64,000 nucleotides of DNA, taken from contig JBEKGN010000005.1 of the NCBI GenBank assembly GCA_050012775.1, forward strand, positions 1 to 64,000. Reading direction: 5' to 3'. Below, piece after piece: positions 8,072 to 16,715 of this stretch. Below the pieces are notes generated by a model. It saw nothing but the letters and a program-made list of their open reading frames with translations, ran no database searches and was not told the DNA's origin. A program made the translations under genes and the position numbers. Each line of letters starts with the position of its first letter. The first letter of the stretch is position 1. The DNA is from Roseiarcus sp050012775 (GTDB lineage Bacteria; Pseudomonadota; Alphaproteobacteria; Rhizobiales; Beijerinckiaceae).

Positions 8072-9871
8072 CTACCTCCTCCCGAACAGCCGCTCGATAT
8101 CCGCCAGCTTCAGCTCGACATAAGTCGGCCGGCCGTGATTGCACTGGCCGGCGCCCGGCGTCGCCTCCATTTCGCGCAGCAGCGCATTCATCTCCTCGGG
8201 CCTCAGCTTACGGCCCGAGCGGACGGAATGGTGGCAGGCGATGGTCGCGAGGCGATGGTCGAGCCGGCGCTCCAGGGTGAGCGCGCCGTCCTCGGCGGCC
8301 AGATCCTCGGCGAGGTCGCGGACGAGCGCGGCCATGTCGGCGCCGTCCAGCAGCGCGGGGGCTTCGCGCAGCAGCGCCGCGCCAGGGCCGAAGCCTTCGA
8401 CGACGAGGCCGAGCTTTTCCAACTCCCCGGCGCGCTCGATCAGCGCGGAAGCCGCGCGCGGCTCGAGATCGACGACGAGCGGGCTCAGCAGGATCTGCCT
8501 GACGACGCCGTTCTCTTCGCGCTCGCGTTTCAGCTTTTCATAGACGATGCGCTCGTGCGCCGCGTGCTGGTCGACGATCACCAGCCCATCGCGCGTCTGG
8601 GCGAGGATATAGGCGTCGTGCACCTGGGCGCGCGCGGCGCCGAGCGGCGCGGCGAGATCGGCGTTTGATGGCGGCGCGGCGCCGGCGCTGGCGTTGGCGG
8701 CGGGCGCGAAATCGCCGAACGAGCGCTGCATCGGCTCGGCGAAACGATTGGCGTTCGCCAAATCCGGCGCGGCGGGCGAAGCGCGCCAGTCCCATCCCTG
8801 CGGCGGCGCCCCGCGCCATTGCGGCGCGCGCATCGCGGCGAGCGTGTTCGCGCCGCCGGTCGTCGTCGCCCGGTGCAACGCGCCTTCGAGCGCCTGTTTG
8901 ACCGCGCCGACGATGAGGCCGCGCACCAGGCCGCTATCGCGAAAGCGCACCTCGGCCTTGGCGGGATGGACGTTGACGTCGACCTCTTTGGGGTCGCAGG
9001 CGACGAACAGCGCCGCGACGGCGTGGCGCCCTTGCGGGAGATAGTCGAGATAGGCCGCGCGCAACGCGCCGGCGATGAGCTTGTCGCGCGCGGCGCGGCC
9101 GTTGACGAAGAAATATTGCGACAGCGCGTTGGGCTTGTTGAGCGTCGGCAGGCCGACGTAGCCGCTTAAGCACACGCCCTCGCGCAAAGCGTCGATGCGC
9201 AGCGCGTTGGCGATGAAATCCTCGCCCAGCGCCTGGCGCATGCGCTCGCGCTCGCCCGCTTCGCCCGCCCCGCAGGCCGGCCAGTCGAAGGAGGCGCCGA
9301 TTTCGCTGGCGAAGGAAAAGCGCGTCTGCGGATTGGCGAGCGCGAGGCGGCGCACGACGTCGGCGCAGGCTTGCGATTCGCCACGGTCGGATTTGAGGAA
9401 TTTCAGCCGCGCCGGCGTCGCCGCGAAGAGATCGCGCGCCTCGACGCGCGTGCCCTGGGGATGCGCGGACGGGCGCGGCGCGCCCTTGACGCCGTCCTCG
9501 ACGCGCATCTCGAACGCGCGATCCGCGCCGCGCGCGCGGGTGCGGATTTCGAGCCGCGAAACCGAGGCGATCGAGGGCAGCGCCTCGCCGCGAAACCCCA
9601 GCGTCGCGATTGTCGTGAGATCGCCGTCGGGAATTTTCGAGGTCGCGTGGCGCTCGACGCAAAGCGCGAGATCCTCCGCGTCCATCCCGAGGCCGTCGTC
9701 GCTGACGCGGATCAGGCCGCGCCCGCCCGCCTCGATCGCGACGTCGATGCGCGTCGCGCCGGCGTCGAGCGCGTTCTCGACGAGTTCCTTGATCGCCGCC
9801 GCCGGCCGCTCGACGACTTCGCCGGCGGCGATGCGGTCGATCAGCAGCGGGTCGAGGCGGCGAATGGACAT
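8072..9871 (-). CDS. mutL: DNA mismatch repair protein MutL
   Basis: Couples mismatch recognition by MutS to strand removal. The 599 residues have the complete GHKL ATPase: ELVENALDAGATRI, the DDGLGM Mg/ATP motif, ATSKI and GFRGEALPSIASV. A variable linker at about 330-400 leads to a C-terminal dimerisation domain containing DQHAAHERIVYE, the latent endonuclease motif, and ending with CNHGRPT. The endonuclease motif means strand incision by MutL itself, as expected in bacteria lacking MutH. No stop or frameshift was seen. Confidence 0.97.
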   Translation of the reverse strand: MSIRRLDPLLIDRIAAGEVVERPAAAIKELVENALDAGATRIDVAIEAGGRGLIRVSDDGLGMDAEDLALCVERHATSKIPDGDLTTIATLGFRGEALPSIASVSRLEIRTRARGADRAFEMRVEDGVKGAPRPSAHPQGTRVEARDLFAATPARLKFLKSDRGESQACADVVRRLALANPQTRFSFASEIGASFDWPACGAGEAGERERMRQALGEDFIANALRIDALREGVCLSGYVGLPTLNKPNALSQYFFVNGRAARDKLIAGALRAAYLDYLPQGRHAVAALFVACDPKEVDVNVHPAKAEVRFRDSGLVRGLIVGAVKQALEGALHRATTTGGANTLAAMRAPQWRGAPPQGWDWRASPAAPDLANANRFAEPMQRSFGDFAPAANASAGAAPPSNADLAAPLGAARAQVHDAYILAQTRDGLVIVDQHAAHERIVYEKLKREREENGVVRQILLSPLVVDLEPRAASALIERAGELEKLGLVVEGFGPGAALLREAPALLDGADMAALVRDLAEDLAAEDGALTLERRLDHRLATIACHHSVRSGRKLRPEEMNALLREMEATPGAGQCNHGRPTYVELKLADIERLFGRR

Positions 9872-9945
9872 GCGCCCATTTCGACGCGGGCGGCGAAGGA
9901 TTCAAGCAGAATCGTGGGCGGCTCGGGAAAATCGAGAAGCGCCCC

Positions 9946-11226
9946 CTACGCGCTCGCCGGTCGTCCCACCAGGACGACGCTGAGGGCGCCGTCGCCGAAC
10001 ACGCGCTCGGCGGTGCGCCGCGCGTCGGCCATCGTCACCGCCGCGACCTGAACATTGCGCTCGACGAGCCAGGTCGGGCCGTGGCCTTCGAGCTGGATGT
10101 GAACGAGCTGACCGGCGATCTTGGCCGAGGTGTCGAAGCGAAGGGGATAGGAGCCGATGAGGTATTTCTTGCCCTTCTCCAGTTCGTCCTCGCTGAGGCC
10201 GCCGTGCGCCATGTCGAGAATTTCGGCGCCAATGACGTCGAGCGATTCGTTGGCGCGCTCGTTCTTGGTGGTCGTGCCGCCGTAGAGATAGCTCGCGTGA
10301 TCGAACGTCGAGACCGAGGCCGAAACCGAATAGGCGAGGCCGCGCTTTTCCCTGACTTCGCGGAACAGCCGCGAGGTGAGACCGGAGCCGCCGAGCACGT
10401 GCGCGAGCACGATGCTGGCGATGTAATCGGGATCCTCGCGCGCCACGGCGGGGCGACCGAAACGAATCGTCGATTGCGGCACGTCGAGATCGACGATCTC
10501 GATGCCGCCGAGCCCCGCGAACGGCGCTGCGACGACGACGCTAAGATCGCCGCTCGCCGGCAGATCGGCGAACACCTCGTCGACGAGCCGCGCCGCCCGC
10601 TCGGCATCGATCGCGCCGACGACGCCGATATGCAGGGCGCCGCGCGTGACGAGCCGGCCGGCGAGACCCTTGAGTTCGTCACGCTGGATCGCGGCGAGGC
10701 TCTCGTGCGTGCCGTTCGTCGGCAGACCGTAGGCATGGCCGGGAAAGACGCGCGCGCGCCAGGCGCGGCTCGCCATCGCCGCCGGATCGTTCGCCTCGTG
10801 CCGCAGCTGCGCGTTCATCTGCTCGCGCACGCGCTCGAACGGCGCCTCGTCGAGGCGCGGCGCGTTGAGGCAAAGGCGCAGCAGCTCGCCGGCGCGGTCG
10901 AGATGGCGCGCGAGGGTTCGCATCCGCCCGCCGATGTGGTCGCGCTCGCAATGGAAGGAGATTTCGATCGCCTTTTCGTCGAGCGCCTGCTGGAAGGCTT
11001 GGCTGTCGAGATCGCCCGCGCCTTCGTCCAAGAGGCCGGCCAACAAGGTCGCGGCGCCCGCATTGCCCGCCGGGTCCTGCGCCGCGCCGCCGCGAAAGGC
11101 GAATTCGAGCGACACCAGGGGAACCGCATAGTCCTCGACCAGCCAGAAGCGAACGCCGCGCAGCGTGACGAGTTCGCGCACATTGACCGTGCTTTGGGCG
11201 TGCGGGTTGACGAGAGGAATGTTCAT
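9946..11226 (-). CDS. M16 (pitrilysin) family peptidase-like subunit, catalytic HxxEH absent
   Basis: A 426-residue M16-family protein (LVTLRGVRFWLVEDYAVPLVSLEFAFRGG at the start, then the AATLLAGLLDEGAG region). Where active members carry HxxEH it reads LLAGLLDEG, so the zinc site is lost. The second-half GSGLTSRLFREVREKRGLAYSVS motif is well kept. Such proteins pair with the active M16 subunit encoded just upstream (71-base gap, same strand) to form a heterodimer. The start ATG 11226 (MNIPLVNPHAQ) is favoured over the longer open frame, which overlaps the partner gene. Confidence 0.88.
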   Translation of the reverse strand: MNIPLVNPHAQSTVNVRELVTLRGVRFWLVEDYAVPLVSLEFAFRGGAAQDPAGNAGAATLLAGLLDEGAGDLDSQAFQQALDEKAIEISFHCERDHIGGRMRTLARHLDRAGELLRLCLNAPRLDEAPFERVREQMNAQLRHEANDPAAMASRAWRARVFPGHAYGLPTNGTHESLAAIQRDELKGLAGRLVTRGALHIGVVGAIDAERAARLVDEVFADLPASGDLSVVVAAPFAGLGGIEIVDLDVPQSTIRFGRPAVAREDPDYIASIVLAHVLGGSGLTSRLFREVREKRGLAYSVSASVSTFDHASYLYGGTTTKNERANESLDVIGAEILDMAHGGLSEDELEKGKKYLIGSYPLRFDTSAKIAGQLVHIQLEGHGPTWLVERNVQVAAVTMADARRTAERVFGDGALSVVLVGRPASA

Positions 11227-11297
11227 GAGCGTTTCCTTGACCTGCGCTCCCTTTGACGATGAGCGCTTCGTCAGAATGTTCGGCCGCGGCCTGACGT

Positions 11298-12638
11298 TCA
11301 GGCCGCCTGATCTTCCGCCGGCAAGAGAAAGCCGGTGACCGCGCGGCGGCGGTCGAGCCACTTGCGCGCCGCGGCCAGCACGCTTTCCGCGCTCACCGCC
11401 TCGATGCGCGCCGGCCATTCCTGGACGTCGCGAATGGTCTGCCCGGTGGCGAGCGCCGCGCCGTACCACCGCGCCAACGTCGCCTGGCTGTCCTGCGCAT
11501 AGATCGCGTCGGCGACGAGGCGGGTCTTGGCGCGCTCCAGGGCGGCGGCGTCGACGCCGTCGGCGAGGAAGGATGCGAGGACGCGATCGAGCGCGGCGTC
11601 GAGTTCGGTGAGCGAGACGCCGGAAACCGGCATGGCGTAGAGATAGAACCGCGTCTCGTCGACGGCCGAGCCCATGTAATAGGCGCCCGCCGCGACCGCC
11701 AGTTTGTCCTCGAGGACCAGCTTGCGATAGAGCAGGCTCGTCTGGCCGCCGCCCAGGAGATGGGCGACCACGTCGAGCGTTTCGGATTCGCCGGGCGCGC
11801 CGGTGCGGTGCGAAGGCGCGAGATAGCAGCGCTGCCAGCTCGGCTGTTCGACCTTTTCGTCATTGACGACGACGAGCCGGCGCGCGACGGGCGCGGGCTC
11901 TTGCGGGCGATGGCGCTCGGGCGCGGCGCCGCGCGGGCGGATCGTGCCGTAGTGCTGCTCGGCGAGGCGGCGCACCTCCTCGACGTCGGTGTCGCCGGCG
12001 ACGATCAGGATCGCGTTCTCCGGGGTGTAGAAGCGCGCGTAATAGGCGAGCGCGTCCTCGCGGCTGAGGCTCTCGATCTCGTGGGCCCAGCCGATGATCG
12101 GCGTGCCGTAGGGGTGATGGGTGAAGAGGGTGGCCTGCACCGCCTCGCTGAGCTGCGCGCTCGGATCGGCGTCGCAATGCATGCGCCGCTCTTCCAACAC
12201 CACGTCGCGCTCGGGGGCGACGATTTCGTCGGTGAGCACGAGCCCGGTCATGCGGTCGGCCTCGAATTCCATCATCGCTCCGAGATGCTCCTTGGCGACG
12301 CGCTGGAAATAGGCGGTGTAGTCGTTGCTGGTGAACGCGTTCTCCTGGCCGCCGATTTCGGCGATGCGCAGGGAGAATTCGCCTTGCGGATGGGCCTTGG
12401 TGCCCTTGAACATGAGATGTTCGAGGAAATGCGCGATTCCCGACTTGCCCAAGGGATCGTCGGCCGAGCCGTTGCGATACCACACCATATGGGTGACCAC
12501 CGGCGCCCGGCGATCGGGAATGACGACCACCGTCAGGCCGTTGTCGAGGCGGAAATCGACGACGCCCGAGCCGGCGGCCGGGCGCGCGGAGCCCGGCGCG
12601 GCGACGTCGAGATGGGGCTCGGAAAGAAGAGGCGTCAT
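11298..12638 (-). CDS. M16 (pitrilysin) family zinc peptidase, active subunit
   Basis: A 446-residue zinc metallopeptidase. The inverted zinc motif HFLEH is at about residues 75-79 (GIAHFLEHLMFKGT), and the distal Glu lies in the conserved ENAFTSNDYTAYF-containing region. The second domain keeps LLGGGQTSLLYRKLV. No signal peptide is apparent with the start MTPLLSEPH at 12638, although members are often periplasmic; starts further upstream give no better signal. It forms an operon with the inactive M16 partner downstream. Confidence 0.92.
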   Translation of the reverse strand: MTPLLSEPHLDVAAPGSARPAAGSGVVDFRLDNGLTVVVIPDRRAPVVTHMVWYRNGSADDPLGKSGIAHFLEHLMFKGTKAHPQGEFSLRIAEIGGQENAFTSNDYTAYFQRVAKEHLGAMMEFEADRMTGLVLTDEIVAPERDVVLEERRMHCDADPSAQLSEAVQATLFTHHPYGTPIIGWAHEIESLSREDALAYYARFYTPENAILIVAGDTDVEEVRRLAEQHYGTIRPRGAAPERHRPQEPAPVARRLVVVNDEKVEQPSWQRCYLAPSHRTGAPGESETLDVVAHLLGGGQTSLLYRKLVLEDKLAVAAGAYYMGSAVDETRFYLYAMPVSGVSLTELDAALDRVLASFLADGVDAAALERAKTRLVADAIYAQDSQATLARWYGAALATGQTIRDVQEWPARIEAVSAESVLAAARKWLDRRRAVTGFLLPAEDQAA

Positions 12639-12875
12639 CGATACTCGACCGGCTGGAGAAGACACTGGACGTCCAGGGGAAACGCCCGCTTTGACATAAC
12701 TTCGACATATAGGACGCATTCGCGCCCGCCGCCAGTCGCTCGGCGCCGCTTGCTTAAGGCGAGGCGAACGCCAAACCCCTGGGGCGAGGAGCGGGCCCGC
12801 TCCCGGCTATTCCTCCAGCCCCTGCCCGGCGCGCCGGGCAAGCGGCGAAGCGCTCCTTGCGCGGGCGCCCGCCGT

Positions 12876-13436
12876 CTATCGACCGTCCGCCGCGACGAAG
12901 AACGCGATCCGTGTTTCGCCATAGACCCGCTCGTCGACAAGCTCGAGCGCGGGCGGCGCCGCGATCTCCGCCTTGGCCGCCTCCTCGACCACGACGAGCG
13001 CGTCCGCGGCGAGCCAGCCGCCCTCGCATAGCGCGGCGAGCGCGGGCCCGGCGAGGCCCTTGTCGTAGGGCGGATCGAGGAAGGCGAGGGTGAACGGCGG
13101 CCCGGCCGGCGCCTTGCCGAGCCGCGTCGCGTCGGCGCGCCAGATGCGGGTTACGCCGCCGAGCGCCAGGGCCTCGACATTGGCGCGCAGCAGCGCGCGC
13201 GCCTCCGCGCCATTGTCGACGAACAGCGCGAATTCGGCGCCGCGCGACAGCGCCTCGATCCCCAGCGCGCCGGAGCCGGCGAAGAGATCGACGACGCGCG
13301 CGCCCTCCACGGCGTCATGGCGATGGGCGAGAATGTCGAAGATCGATTCGCGCAGGCGCTCCGACGTCGGCCGGATCGCCCGCGAAGCCGGCGCATGAAG
13401 CACGCGCCCTTTCAGCCTGCCGCCGACGATGCGCAT
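12876..13436 (-). CDS. rsmD: 16S rRNA (guanine(966)-N(2))-methyltransferase RsmD
   Basis: Methylates N2 of G966 in 16S rRNA using S-adenosylmethionine. The 186 residues begin MRIVGGRLKGR, typical for RsmD. They carry the SAM-binding VVDLFAGSGALGIEALSRGA motif (in pieces around residues 50-70) and the catalytic DPPY at about 125. The gene starts 3 bases after the stop of the RluB-like pseudouridine synthase, so the two rRNA modification genes form a tight operon. Confidence 0.95.
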   Translation of the reverse strand: MRIVGGRLKGRVLHAPASRAIRPTSERLRESIFDILAHRHDAVEGARVVDLFAGSGALGIEALSRGAEFALFVDNGAEARALLRANVEALALGGVTRIWRADATRLGKAPAGPPFTLAFLDPPYDKGLAGPALAALCEGGWLAADALVVVEEAAKAEIAAPPALELVDERVYGETRIAFFVAADGR

Positions 13437-13439
13437 CGC

Positions 13440-15287
13440 TCAGGGGCGCCGCGGCGGCCGCTTGCCGTCGGGCTTGCCGCCGCGCGGCGGGGAACGGCCT
13501 TCGCCCGAGGACGGGCGCTTGCCGAACGGCTTGCCGCCCCCTCGCGGCGGCGGACGGCCTTCGCCCGAGGAGGCGCGCTTTTCGAACGGCTTGCCCTCGC
13601 CGCGCGGCGCTGAGCGAGCCTCGCCGGACGGCGCGCGCTTGTGGAACGGCTTGCCGCCTTCTCGCGACGGCGGACGGCCCTCGCCGGAAGACCCGCGTTT
13701 CTCGAACGGCTTGCCCTCGCCGCGCGGCGCTGAGCGAGCCTCGCCGGACGGCGCGCGCTTGTGGAAAGGCTTGCCGCCTTCCCGCGGCGGCGGACGGCCC
13801 TCGCCGGAAGACGCGCGTTTCTCGAACGGCTTGCCCTCTGAGCGCGGAGCGGAGCGAGCCTCGTCGGACGGCGCGCGCTTGTGGAAAGGCTTGCCGCCCT
13901 CTCGCGACGGCGGACGACCTTCGCCGGAAGACCCGCGTTTCTCGAAAGGCTTGCCCTCTGAGCGCGGGGCGGAGCGAGCCTCGCCGGACGGCGCGCGCTT
14001 GTGGAACGGCTTGCCGCCTTCTCGCGACGGCGGACGGCCCTCGCCGGAAGACGCGCGTTTTTCGAACGGCTTGCCGCCGCGCCGTTCGGGGCTCGCCGGC
14101 TCGCCGCGCGGCGAACGCGAAGGCCGAGCCTCCCGCTCCGGCGCGGCCCTTTGGCGCGAGCGCTCGCGCCGCGCGCTCTCGGCCTCGCGCCGGCGCAACG
14201 TCTCGGGCGTCGCCACGATGCGCTCGACCTTGATCTCGCGGCCCTTGCGGTCGCTCGTCGCGCTGCGCTCGATGCGTTTGCGCGGGCCGCTCCCGCCCGC
14301 CGCGATCTCGGCGCGCAATGCGGAAACGTGCTTGCGTTTACGCGGCGCCTGCGAGGGCTCGGGTTCCTTTCTCGCGATCGCGCCGCGCGGCTTGGGGCCG
14401 TCGCGATCGGAGCGTTCGCGCCCGCCCGCCCAGCGGCGTTCGCCGGGCCTGGGCGCGGGCGGCGGCGGGGGAGGCGGCGCGGCGTGATCGACGACATCGG
14501 CGTCGAAATTGACCCCCGCTTCCCTCGCGAGCTTGGCGCCGAGCTGATCGCGCAAGACGCGCGTGCGCACTTCCGCGACCTCGCCCTCGGCGAGATCGCC
14601 GAGCTCGAACGGGCCGAAGGAGACGCGGATCAGCCGGTTGACCGAGAGGCCGAGATGCTCGAGCACGCGCTTGATTTCCCGATTCTTGCCCTCGCGCAGG
14701 CCCATCATGATCCAGACGTTGGAGCCCTGCTCGCGCTCGAGCCGGGCCTCGATGCCGGCGTAGTGAATGCCCTCGATCGTCACGCCCTCGCGCAAGGCGT
14801 CGAGCCGAGTCTGCTCGATCGCGCCGTGGGCGCGCACGCGATAGCGACGCAGCCAACCGGTGGCGGGCAGTTCGAGCACGCGCGCTAGGCCGCCGTCGTT
14901 GGTGAGCAGGATCAGCCCCTCGGTGTTGATGTCGAGGCGGCCGACCGCGACGACGCGCGGCAAGTCCTCGGGCAGGGAATCGAAGATCGTCGGCCGTCCC
15001 TCGGGATCGCGCGCCGTCGTCACCAGCCCGCGCGGCTTGTGGAACAGGAAGAGCCGCGTGCGCTCGGCCTCCTTCAGGCGTTGGCCGTCGACGCGGATAT
15101 CGTCGTCGGCCGTGACGTTGAAGGCCGGGCTTTCCAGGATCTTGCCGTTGACGCTGACGCGCCCTTCGAGAATCCAGCTTTCCGCGTCGCGGCGCGAGCA
15201 CAGGCCGGCTCGCGCCATCACCTTGGCGATGCGCTGGCCTTCGCGCGTTTGATTCGGCGGCGCGGCGGCGGGGGGATTTTGATTCAT
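13440..15287 (-). CDS. rluB: RluB/RsuA-family pseudouridine synthase with a long repetitive basic tail
   Basis: A 615-residue protein. Residues about 14-65 form an S4 RNA-binding domain (RIAKVMARAGLCSRRDAESWI). Residues about 80-240 form the catalytic domain with the GRLDINTEGLILLTNDG motif holding the catalytic Asp, then GKNREIKRVLEHLGLSVNRLIR. This is the RluB/RsuA family, which converts uridine in rRNA (for RluB, U2605 of 23S). After about residue 270 the chain is proline-rich and then very basic. From about residue 395 it ends in ten 20-residue repeats (KPFEKR..., KPFHKR...), so the protein is more than twice the usual 250 residues. The ATG at 15287 is chosen because the domain begins right after it; rsmD follows 3 bases downstream. 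Confidence 0.9.
   Translation of the reverse strand: MNQNPPAAAPPNQTREGQRIAKVMARAGLCSRRDAESWILEGRVSVNGKILESPAFNVTADDDIRVDGQRLKEAERTRLFLFHKPRGLVTTARDPEGRPTIFDSLPEDLPRVVAVGRLDINTEGLILLTNDGGLARVLELPATGWLRRYRVRAHGAIEQTRLDALREGVTIEGIHYAGIEARLEREQGSNVWIMMGLREGKNREIKRVLEHLGLSVNRLIRVSFGPFELGDLAEGEVAEVRTRVLRDQLGAKLAREAGVNFDADVVDHAAPPPPPPPAPRPGERRWAGGRERSDRDGPKPRGAIARKEPEPSQAPRKRKHVSALRAEIAAGGSGPRKRIERSATSDRKGREIKVERIVATPETLRRREAESARRERSRQRAAPEREARPSRSPRGEPASPERRGGKPFEKRASSGEGRPPSREGGKPFHKRAPSGEARSAPRSEGKPFEKRGSSGEGRPPSREGGKPFHKRAPSDEARSAPRSEGKPFEKRASSGEGRPPPREGGKPFHKRAPSGEARSAPRGEGKPFEKRGSSGEGRPPSREGGKPFHKRAPSGEARSAPRGEGKPFEKRASSGEGRPPPRGGGKPFGKRPSSGEGRSPPRGGKPDGKRPPRRP
13460..14080 (-). repeat. In-frame 60-bp tandem repeats in the RluB-like gene
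   Basis: The 60-base period is visible by eye: the text repeats line by line. It encodes two alternating 20-residue units, type A starting KPFEKR and ending EGRPP-REGG, and type B starting KPFHKR and ending ARSAPR-EG. There are four A-B pairs, then an A and an A-like KPFGKR unit, followed by a short KPDGKR terminus. Copies differ by only a few bases, suggesting recent duplication or conversion. Exact edges are approximate. Confidence 0.85.
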
Positions 15288-15366
15288 GGCCTCTTCTTGC
15301 TTTGCTTGTCGCGGTGTCCTAGCAGCTTGCCGCGCCCCTGTCGCGAGGCGCGAGGAGCCGCCGCAC

Positions 15367-15813
15367 GTGGAGAAAGACCCGATGAGCGTCGCCTTCGCCG
15401 AGGCGCGCGCCGCCGAGCGCCGCGGCGAGGTTCCGATCGGCGCCGCGCTCGCCTGCGGCGGCAAGGTGATCGCGAGCGCCGGCAACCGCACGCGCGAGGA
15501 CGCCGATCCGACCGCCCACGCGGAAATGCTGGCGATCCGCGAGGCCGCCCAGCGCCTCGGCGCGGCGCGCCTCATCGACTGCGATCTCTATGTGACGCTG
15601 GAGCCCTGCGCGATGTGCGCGGGCGCGATCAGCCACGCGCGGCTGCGCCGCCTCTATTACGCCGCGCCCGACCCGAAGGGCGGCGCCGTCGAACACGGCC
15701 CGCGCTTCTTTTCGCAGGCGACATGCCTGCATGCGCCGGAAATCTACGGCGGCATCCGCGAGAGCGAAGCGGCGGCGATGCTGAGGGAATTCTTCGCGGG
15801 CAAGCGCGGGTGA
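15367..15813 (+). CDS. tadA: tRNA-specific adenosine(34) deaminase TadA
   Basis: Deaminates A34 to inosine in the tRNA-Arg(ACG) anticodon. The cytidine-deaminase zinc motifs are both present: HAEM (residues about 58-61) with the catalytic Glu, and PCAMC near 88. The sequence around GEVPIGAAL and ISHARLRRLYYAAPDPK is TadA-like. GTG 15367 is chosen because GAGGAG at 15352-15357 sits 9 bases upstream, giving 148 residues; ATG 15382 is the alternative. It is divergent from the RluB-like gene across 79 bases. This gene is unrelated to the pilus tad genes despite the name. Confidence 0.93.
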   Translation: MEKDPMSVAFAEARAAERRGEVPIGAALACGGKVIASAGNRTREDADPTAHAEMLAIREAAQRLGAARLIDCDLYVTLEPCAMCAGAISHARLRRLYYAAPDPKGGAVEHGPRFFSQATCLHAPEIYGGIRESEAAAMLREFFAGKRG

Positions 15814-15819
15814 GCCGCG

Positions 15820-16047
15820 CTACTCCTCCAGCCGCCGCGCTTCTTCCGGCAGCATGATCGGGATGCCGTCGCGGATGGGATAGGCGAGCTTGGCCGCGCG
15901 CGAGATCAGTTCCTGGCGCTCGGCGTCATAGCTCAAGGTCGCGCGCGTCAACGGGCAGACGAGAATTTCGAGCAGCCGCGGATCGACGCGGGTCGGCTCG
16001 GCGGGGCCCGGCGACACGGCGGGCAAGGCCGGATTTGGATCGGTCAT
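15820..16047 (-). CDS. Trm112 family protein
   Basis: A 75-residue protein of the Trm112/YcaR family. The conserved block RLLEILVCPLTRATLSYD and the C-terminal AYPIRDGIPIMLPEEAR are present. Trm112 proteins act as small partners of methyltransferases in eukaryotes; the bacterial role is not established. Only one cysteine of the ancestral zinc site is visible. The N-terminal 25 residues are proline-rich and variable. Start ATG 16047 or, three codons earlier, 16056. It is convergent with the adenosine deaminase gene. Confidence 0.88.
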   Translation of the reverse strand: MTDPNPALPAVSPGPAEPTRVDPRLLEILVCPLTRATLSYDAERQELISRAAKLAYPIRDGIPIMLPEEARRLEE

Positions 16048-16127
16048 GGCGCCCATTCCAATTTCACGCGGCGCGGGCCGCGCGCCTGATATAGCACTTC
16101 GAGCGAAACTTTCACGCGCCGAGACCC

Positions 16128-16682
16128 ATGTCGCCGCCCATAATCAAAATCCACGGCTACGCCATCCTTTCCCGAGACGACCGCATCGCCGGCCCCGACG
16201 GCCGGACGCCGCCATCGCTACGCAACGAGGCCGATTGGGACATTTTCCAGCGCGAGCTCGACCGCGCGGACCTCGTCGCGCTCGGCCGCCTCGGCCACGA
16301 GGCCAATCCCAACGTCAGGGGCCGTCGGCGCCTGGTGCTTTCGCGTTCGTCCAGCGGATTGGAGCGGCGCGGCGACGAATATTGGTGGAATCCCGCCAAG
16401 ACGTCGTGGCGCGACGCCAGCGCGGCTTTGCTGCCCGGCGGCGGGCGCGTCGCCGTCCCCGGCGGCAGGGACGTCTTCGATCTGTTCTTAGGCGTCGGCT
16501 ATGAAGCCTTCCATCTCACGCGCGCGCACCGCGTGTCGCTCGGCGGCGGCAGGGCGGCGTTCGCCGCTTGCGATCGCGGCTTCAGCGCGCAAACCTTGTT
16601 GACGCGCGCAGGGCTTCGCCCCGGCGCCGCCGAGACCATCGACGCGGCGGCCGACGTCTCGCTCACGGTGTGGCGGCGATGA
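16128..16682 (+). CDS. Dihydrofolate reductase/RibD C-terminal-like protein
   Basis: A 184-residue protein that starts IKIHGYAILSRDDRIAGPDGRTP and continues with a RADLVALGRLGHEANPN segment, resembling the start and the NADPH-binding helix region of the DHFR/RibD C-terminal fold. The C-terminal half (LFLGVGYEAFHLTRAHRVSL) is less typical. There is no adjacent folate or riboflavin gene, so a substrate cannot be assigned. The family call is moderate; it may be a conserved alphaproteobacterial protein of other function. Confidence 0.6.
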   Translation: MSPPIIKIHGYAILSRDDRIAGPDGRTPPSLRNEADWDIFQRELDRADLVALGRLGHEANPNVRGRRRLVLSRSSSGLERRGDEYWWNPAKTSWRDASAALLPGGGRVAVPGGRDVFDLFLGVGYEAFHLTRAHRVSLGGGRAAFAACDRGFSAQTLLTRAGLRPGAAETIDAAADVSLTVWRR

Positions 16683-16715
16683 GCGCCGAGTCGCGGGGCG
16701 TCGCTGCAACGGGCC

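Noticed and set aside
12692..12715. TTGACA and TATAGG on the plus strand upstream of the M16 gene
   Set aside because: The spacer is only 11 bases and no plus-strand gene follows; not a credible promoter.
13440..14100. CRISPR-like regular 60-base repeat
   Set aside because: The units follow one another without spacers, are in frame with a pseudouridine synthase and encode 20-residue repeats, so this is a coding tandem repeat.
13429..14487. Long open frame on the plus strand opposite the repeat tail of the RluB-like gene
   Set aside because: It is an antisense by-product of GC-rich codons; its product is a low-complexity repeat without any domain, while the minus strand encodes a clear enzyme in frame with the tail.
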